A DNA stretch of 64,000 bases from Nereocystis luetkeana. Taxonomy: Eukaryota; Sar; Phaeophyceae; Laminariales; Laminariaceae. The stretch is taken from the NCBI GenBank assembly GCA_031213475.1, contig JARUPZ010000016.1:4903491-4967490 (forward strand), in the 5' to 3' direction. The notes beneath the pieces were generated by a model that was not told the DNA's origin, did not search any database, and saw only the letters and a list, made by a program, of their open reading frames with translations. Position numbers and translations under genes: made by a program. Below, one piece after another: positions 23,801-32,400 of this stretch; position 1 is the stretch's first letter; each line of letters opens with the position of its first letter.

Positions 23801-26800
23801 CAGGCAGAAATTGCCTGCACCAAGCTTCGCGAAGCGCCGTGAGGTGTTGGGCGAGTAGCATGAAGGGTGAGCTGCATCGTACTGAGGACCGCTTGTGAGG
23901 CGGACTTGCATCAGGCAGACCGGCTACCGTGGGGGGGGGGTGTACCCATTGTCATGCATGGCCGTAGTGGTATGACCGTAGACCGTCTCATCCCTACGAT
24001 GGCGAGATGGAGCGCGTCGAGTTTTCACCTGGGAGGGTACATAAGAGTTACAATACTGCTGTACATAAGAGGGTGTCGAGACCATTCGTGAGAGGCCCCG
24101 TGCTTTGTGTGTCCCACGAGAAGCGCATGATACATTAATTCCTACCAGGGTATTTTCTATTCTCTCACCCCTTCGAGAAATGGTTTCGCCGCGTGGTTCA
24201 CGGTGCACACCTGTATAAAAATACAAGAATGCACCTCGTATATATCATGTTGCAATGTCTAATCGGCTTGGTCGTGTATACATTCACGAGATTTTCCCTA
24301 TACTAGTTACCAGATACCTGGTATATGGTTATGCCATCAAAACTGCTGCTGTTGCACTCCCTCTCTTTTGTCACCCGAATTTCCATCATCGTGTCGCAAT
24401 TCCAGCTGTTACAACAGAAAACAGAGTGCAGGAGGGCGCGAACACCGAGCGATCTAAAAATGGCACATACCGACCGCTTGCTGCAGACTACCATAGTACC
24501 TGGTATGAACAAGGCACTTATCAAGCGACTCCTACTACTGTAGTACCGACATGGTATCGTGTATACCAGGTACCAGGTATACCGTATCAGGTCAAGCACA
24601 AACAAGGTTGAGTTACGCAGGCCTCGCTGTTTCCATTATTTGGAGGCGTTACCGCGCAACCGGCTACATCGCGAACGCGGGTTTCTAATTTACATCGCGC
24701 CAAAAACTAGGGGACCCCTTTCGAGATGGCTGATGCGGGTTTCTACAAGGCTCTACGACCGCCGACTCGAATAAATCGAAAATCGAAAATAACGAAACCA
24801 GGATCGGCGACGTTTTTGTTCGACCAATTACGACAGCGCATGGCCACGACGGAGCCATCAGCACAGAATCACAGGGGGAAATAATCACAGTCGGAGCCGT
24901 CGGTACTCGGCACTGCAGCATGCCGTGAGGACGTGTACCACGTACCACAGGTAACTTTTCAGCGGTATGAATGGTCTCCGAAACTTCCAAACTTTCAGGT
25001 AGAAACTTCGTTGCAAAAAAGTAACAACAACATAAAACAAACCGTTTGTGGGTAAAGTAATGCGAAATAATGATGTGTGTATGCGTGTAGAGGCTATGTC
25101 TCTGCGAAGAGAGATAGATGGCAGAGATGGCACCGAAGTGTCTGTGAAGATCTATGGTGATGAAAAAAGAAAATAATACCAGGTATCGTATAATATGTAC
25201 TGGTATCATGGTTTGAAAAGGCGCTTATCATGTCGCCAATGAGGAAGGAACGTTGGTCTCTTGAGATCAAGAGACGAACAGTAAAAGGAGAGGAGCTGAA
25301 CAGGAGAAGAAGAGGAGGGATGGAAGGAGTGGTCGTGGCCGTCACTCGTGCATCTCGGGACAATGCCCATGCTAAAAGCAGGTGAACTCTACGGCACCCC
25401 CTTCTGTTCCCTGAAATGTTCTCTACAAAAGCATGTGGACATTGAGATCCATAAGCTAATCTAATGTTACCCGGTTACTATATGCAGCAGTAGTATACAA
25501 TATTTACGGTATGTTGTAGGATGTACCGTAATCTCATCAGGGTATAAATATAAGCCGGTCGCCCCGGTGGTTCAAGTGGTTAACCTCGAATTCTACTTGT
25601 TTGAGTCCTGGGTTCGAGCCTCAGGTGGGTCGGACTTTGACTTTATTTGCAAAATAAAAAAAGGATTAAATTGTTGAGAGCGCCTTGTAGCGTGGGTAGG
25701 CACAATTCGATGCGAGTCGACGAGGGAAGAAAATGCTGAAATCTTCTCGCGATAAAAATGAAGGCACGTACCGTAGCGGGAAGGGGGGAGAAGAGCCTGC
25801 TATGTGACCCCGGATCTGAGTTACGAGTTGGAAGGAGAGAGAGAAGAAGATGTGCGAAGATAATGAATGGGATGACAAAAAAATAAATAATAATACATAC
25901 CTGGTATATATATAGCCTGTCTAAAGCATGGTTTTCCCACTACTGCTGTATGTATCAGGTAACTTGGTAACATCAGTAGGAAAACGCAGAACGGTTTGCT
26001 TTAAACAGCGTATGACATGCGTTCGCTTTGAACCAACATTCTGTCGGCGCGGTGGTGTAAACACCACATTTCCCGCTACTTTCTGTAGTACGGGCTATGG
26101 CTACTGCTGCCACAGCCCACAAATAAATGTGATACCTCATACGCTTGCCCATGATTCATGATCAGGAGGCGCATGTTCCGTTATTTTTGGGGGAATTACG
26201 CACCACATATTGTTGCTGTACTACGGTAGTGTTCTATAGACTGCAACCCATTTACCTTGACGACTGCACACAGTTTCCGGCTTCATAATTCCAAGTGAAG
26301 CGCAACAAGCACTACAAACAGGTCAGCTGTGAGTTCGACCGACTGAGTGGTTGATTCGACCGATTGAGTGGTTACTACTCAACTTTTGAACGCTGCGGGA
26401 TACACGGGGAGCGTATTGATTTGTACCCGAAACGTTCGAAAGGCTTTTGTGCTGTCTTTCTGTCCTTCGCAGAGGTGACACCACCAAAAGCCCACAGCCC
26501 TCGCCTAAAAAGTTGGACGACAATGTGTGCAGCTTGCACCACCCGAAGATAGCCGGTGCGGCATGATGGCGACATTGATATAATATTGATATTAATAGTT
26601 CCTTTTGCCTTTAGCCCCTAGACGTCGAAGGATTAGATTAGAGGGCGTTGGAGCGATTGCGCCCAAAGGTGCGAGGTGTCGTCATCACAAACAGCGAGGT
26701 CTATCCCAGAATCCATCAAGAGCAGGTCCAATACTTCGAACCCCCCCCCCCCCCCGCTCCGCCCCAAAGAAAATAATGTGAACCCGGTAAATTGCAGTTG

Positions 26801-29414
26801 GAAGTGGGGAGTAGATGAGCTGCCGATCGTAGACCAGTACCAGTATGCGTACCTTGGCGTAGAGAACTCAAAAGACTGCTCTTGGGATACACACATGGCA
26901 AAAGTGATGGGAAAGGGTGAAGCACACGTCTGCAACATGGACGCGATCGCGATCCTAACGGACTCGCGTCTTGACACTAGGATCAAGAGATGTATCCTGA
27001 TGAATGTGGTGGTGCCAAAGCTAGAATATGCAGGACAAGTATGGAAAGTGGACGCGAAGATCGTAAAACGGTTGGAAACAATAGAGCTGACGGCAGCTAA
27101 AAAAAATACAAAGATGCTCAAGTATGACGCGTAAAAATCCAGTAAAATTATTAATACGAGCAGAACTGGGAATGTACCCACTCAAGACAGTTGAGACATG
27201 AGAACGTTGAAATGGCAAAAAAAAGTCAGGAACATGCCAAAAAAGAGGTTGCCAGCCATAGTTGATAAAGCTGTATGGGAGAAAGTACCAAAAGGGCGAG
27301 CCGGAACAAGGTGGGATAGCGTGGCTGGAAGGATATACCTGGTAGGAGGAAACCAAGAAGAGATGATGTCCGCAGATAAGTTTGCGAGGTACAAGACAGA
27401 CACAGAAGAAAGGATGGAAAGAAGGGAAAGGCTAGCGCTCAGAAACACGGTGGAATCGGAGAAACACTTCAGAGATAAATGGGGGGTTGAGCGAAGGGAC
27501 AGGAATGAAAACGTATTTGCACGGCCCGATGGACTTCGCGAAAACGCTGAAACTGCGATTTCGCGTAGGGGGCCTGGACCTGCTAGAAAGAAGAAAGAGG
27601 AACACCAGTAGTCGGGAGGAGGAAGTAGAAGCACAGGTGTGCCCGTGTGGCAAAGCAATAGATAGTAGAACTCACATAGTAAGAGAGTGCGAAATGTACA
27701 AGGAAGAACGGCATGTGTTGGAAGAGGAGATGAGGGAAATAGACGTATGTGACATGAAGGAGTTTGGTACACTAGATCGGCGAGAAAACGATCGCTATCC
27801 TAGGACGTAGATGGTGGCCACAGGCGGCCAAACAGGAAGGGGATAAGACTAACATATTTTTAAATGTAATACGTATATGGAAACGACGCATTGAGCTCCT
27901 AAATGGTGGAGGTGTTTCCATCAGGAGTAGGAACGGTGCCCCGTCTCGAAAGGGATGCGTGATCAATGGCCAAATGACTAAATCAAGCGACAAATAAGTA
28001 CGACTCCTCGAAAGGGATGCGTGGTCCATGGTCAAATGACTAAGGCAAGCAACAATGAGTACGCCCCCCCCCCCCCCCCTCCTCCCCGCCCCTTCTGTTC
28101 GATTCACATGTTGAACGCAGCCGGTCTACAGCCAGGCAGTCAGTCAACTGCAGTGCAAGTCTACGCTGACCTCTGCCCTACTCTATTGATTGTCGCAAAA
28201 AAGGTGATAATAAAATCATCAAGTGCTTCCTTCCTTTCTGACCTTTTTTTATTTTATTTTTTTCTTCTTCCCCTTATATATCTTCGGCCTCCTTCTCTCT
28301 ATCCCTCCTATTAATAGCCGTAACTCAGATCCGGGGTCACATAGCAGGCTCTCCCCCCCCCTCCCCACTACTACGGCTTGTGCCTTCATTCCCATCGCGA
28401 GAGAGAAGACTTCAGCCCTTTCTTCCCTAGTCGAACTCGCGTTGAATCGCGCCTGCCCACGCTACGCGTTCTCGGCGGCTGATCCTTTGTACTAGGTATT
28501 ATTTTTTTTAGGCGTAAGATTTCCTCACCACGGCTGGTGGGATTTCATTCAACTCACGGAATCAACTTTTAGGACTGCAGTCCCGTTTTGGGGACAAACT
28601 ACTTGGAATTTGACTGGTTTGTCCCCAAAACGGGACTGCAGTGCTAAAAGGGTTAATAGCAGCACTCGAGGGTGGTATGTACCACTACAACACCCAGCGA
28701 CCCGAACCGGGGATTCTGCACCGGCTGTACTCCGTAACGTGAGAAGAGCGCGCATCACGAGAAGGGTCGTCCGTTAGTGTTGCGTATGGATGTGAGTCTC
28801 ACACTGCTGCTGCTGCTGCTGCTGTATCCGTACGTACTGCTGTACATGGACTGCTGCAACTGGACGTATGTATGCACCCGGCGAAAAGTCTGTCCGGTAC
28901 AGGCGGGCATTCGAGCATCGAAGGTAAACGGTGCACTGCTTCAAGGAGATTCATCCATGCCTCTTGCGGCAAGGGGTACATACGTGACTCGAAACGGAGG
29001 AAAGCGACTACGCGACAGGGAAGACCCACGGGTATCGCCACCACTTAATAGCGTACGCCAGACACGGCACACGGCACACAGCACACAGCACACAGCACAC
29101 AGCAGAGAAAACACCAGGTACCGCAGTAGTGTTCCCGCTATATATAGTGTCGGTTGCCCGTTATAGTAATGCCGGTGAAATGGCTTGGCACATTTGGGAT
29201 CAACCAGTGTGGCAGTGCGTCAAGTACTGCTGGTTGACGCTATAGTAGTGCCCGCTGTAGTGCCGATAGCACTGACTTGTGCATACCGCCACTGCTGTAT
29301 AGGGACCACTACTACTGCTGTAAGTACATTTTATGCGAGTGAACGTGAAACGAACGAAATACCGTAATATCCTCTGTCAGCGCCCCGTCCTTGGGTTGCC
29401 CTCCTCCCACCTGG

Positions 29415-29463
<49 letters not shown>

Positions 29464-32400
29464 TATATATATATAGGTTGGGTTGGCGTCGGTTGGCGAC
29501 CTCGCTGTAAAACACGCCTCTACCTGCGTGAGATAGACAGCCAGGGTACCGTTTTTTTTCTTTCGGCGGTCACCACGACTGGCGGTCCAGTGGGATCATT
29601 TTTGTGCGGGGAAAATCTCAACTGCGCACAAGGGGAATGATCGTATCACGTCGTGTGCATACGGTCAGGTACCCACGAGGCAGCTGCGCACTGCAGTCAA
29701 CCCATTGCTGTCTCTGGAAATGGCCACACCAGAAAACAAATCGATCTATTGAAGCTGCCATCCATATGCGAGAAAGCCCGCCTCAAAACGGTTCTTAGTA
29801 GGATGCAGGTCACCCTTCATGCGACTCGCCCAGCGCCTCACGTTTCCCTTCGCGCTTGGTGCAGGCAATATCTGGCTGGTCGGTGAAAAGCCGACGTGCT
29901 CCGTCCCGGCGTTGTAGGGATGCGAGGGTCTACATGGTGATGCAACTACGGTCATCCATGATAACGAGTACCCCCCCCCCCCCCCCCCCCGCAAATCTAT
30001 GGTAATACAACTATTACGGCCATGCGTGATATTGAGTACACCCCCCCCCCCCTCCCGCAAATCGCCGAAAAAGTGGTGAAAATCGTGTGCTATCCCCGGG
30101 GGGGGGAATGAGCTTTTTTATTTATTCTTATTAATGAAGCTTCCCCTACCTCTTTGATACCCCCGGGGACAACTTTAGTATAAAAATGAATCGCTCTCCC
30201 CCGGGGGACAGCACGAACGTCCTTGGGTCCGACGAGCCGCCGAAGGTCAAACAGGGGCTTGTGGCACTCCCGAGTCTTTGGACTCTTTCGTTCGGTGTCA
30301 GAGGGGGTATCCCCTCTGCTCCACGTCACGACTACACTGTACCCCCGACGAAGGGTACAAGCATCCCCACGTGTTGTCCACCGTTGCTTCCTGATGTGTT
30401 CGCTCGTAGATGCTGGTGAGACCCCACATCGATGGCGTGGGGTACACGGCGGAGGGGAAGCGAGCTACTGGTACTGCAATAGTACACACAGGTATGTGGC
30501 GAATGTGGCGAAAATACTATTTTCTGGAAGAAACCCGCGGGGCATTATCTCCCCGGGGGCATTTTTTTTCCCGACCAAGTCGCACACGTCTATTGTTCTC
30601 CCCGCGGTGGCAACGTTTTTTTTTTGGAGAAAAGCTCGCCCCAGGGGGCGTTGACAAAGGAGGTTACGGTACTTGTACGTAGTGTCGACCGGATCTCCCC
30701 CCCCCCCCCCCCCCCCGCCCCCACTCCATTATCGCCAATATCGCGGTTTAGCAAGCAGTCGTAATCAAAACTGTGTTCGGAGGATCGGATCGGATCGGAT
30801 TGAATTGGAATTGTTACCCCTCCTCGGAAAACCACCACGGGGTGCGTGTGTGGGTGTGTGCTACACGTACTGCTGTCCGTCACACGCACAAACGTGTAAA
30901 AGGTACGTATGATACATAAGTTGTGTCCATGTTGTGTGCAATCTTCACATGGGAATTCTTCTTTCTACCCGTCGACATCCAGCACACCCAATCAACGTCC
31001 GTGCTGAGCGTTCCAAATACAAGAGATATACCAGCTCTGTGGTGTGGTCACAAAACCACGACACAGAGAAACTACTATACACTGCTGTAATGCAGCAAGG
31101 AGATTAGACAAGGCAATACTATTATTAATATGCCATCCTACCGGATACGAAAGGCACAACATAAACACGGCAACGATCCAGACACATTTGAGGGATTAAA
31201 AAAAAAAGAAAGGCAAAAACTAGAACTCGACTAAAAAATATAATGCTTGGCATACCGTGTACCTTGGTACGGTAATAGGACGCAGGTCAACCCTTTTAGG
31301 ACTGCAGTCCGGTTTTGGGGACAAGCTACTTGGGATTTGTTTTTTTTTGTCCATTAGACAGGACTGCAGTACTAAAAGGGTCAACACGACCCCTCCGACG
31401 AATTCCAAAGGCGATTATATCGGCAACGGGGGAGAGCATGCAACCAACGCCGAGCGATGCCTCAAGTCGCCACCTCGTATTTTCTACTTTCTGCTATTTT
31501 CGTATTTATAGTGTACGCCACCCAGGCCCTAAAATTAATACCAGAGGGAGTGTGTTATCTTGTTGCGTGGTATATATGAGCGTAACAGCAGCAGCAACAG
31601 CAGCAGCAGCAGCAGGCGTAGCGGAGATGGGTGACGAAGGGGCAAACAGGGTGTGCCCTTTTGTCTCAGTCCCGGCCTGTCTGCCGGTATCTGTCTACCA
31701 AGCTCTCTCCCACCTGTCGACCAAGCTGTCGTCTACATGTCTGCCTGTCTTGTGTCTTCAAGTCTGTTTGTTTGCTTATCTACTACCCGTCTACCTGTCT
31801 CTCTTGTCAGTCTGTACGATACATCTTCGCTATTAATAGGGTATCATATATGTTCTGGTAGTAGCGCTGGTGGCAACGGCGAAGCTCGAAGGCCAGAGGT
31901 CGAAAAAGGAAAAGACGACGAAAGAGGAGACGACAGCAGCTACGAGTACGTACGCCGAACAAACGCATGCCGGAACAAAACAGAAGCAAAACGGAAGCCA
32001 AAAGAGGCAAGAGAGACGAGAGAGAGAAGGAGGATCATGCTCATGCTCACTCGTAATAATGAAGATACCTGTACGTACGACACATCGTCGAATCTTGCGC
32101 CGCCGGTCGAAATACTCTGCAAAATCAAAGTATCATCTGCCCATCTCCCCTTCTATTTGCGCAGTTGCCCTCTTTGTCTGCCTCCTCACCATCCTCCATC
32201 ATACTGCTGCAGTTTGCGGCCACGAAAGGAAATCGTACAGCACTGCTACTGTACCACGGGTACCAGGTATCTCATTGTCTTTTAATATCAATAGCACGTA
32301 TTATCACTTTACGCACTCGTATCAGACATACTACTGCTGTATGTCGTACCGTATTCGTATGTACGCAGGACGTGCCCCCAGCAAGAGCACGTGGTAAAGG

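Noticed and set aside
30090-30660. CCCCGGGGG-rich stretches as regulatory palindromes
   Set aside because: They recur at irregular spacing in low-complexity DNA and no gene lies nearby.
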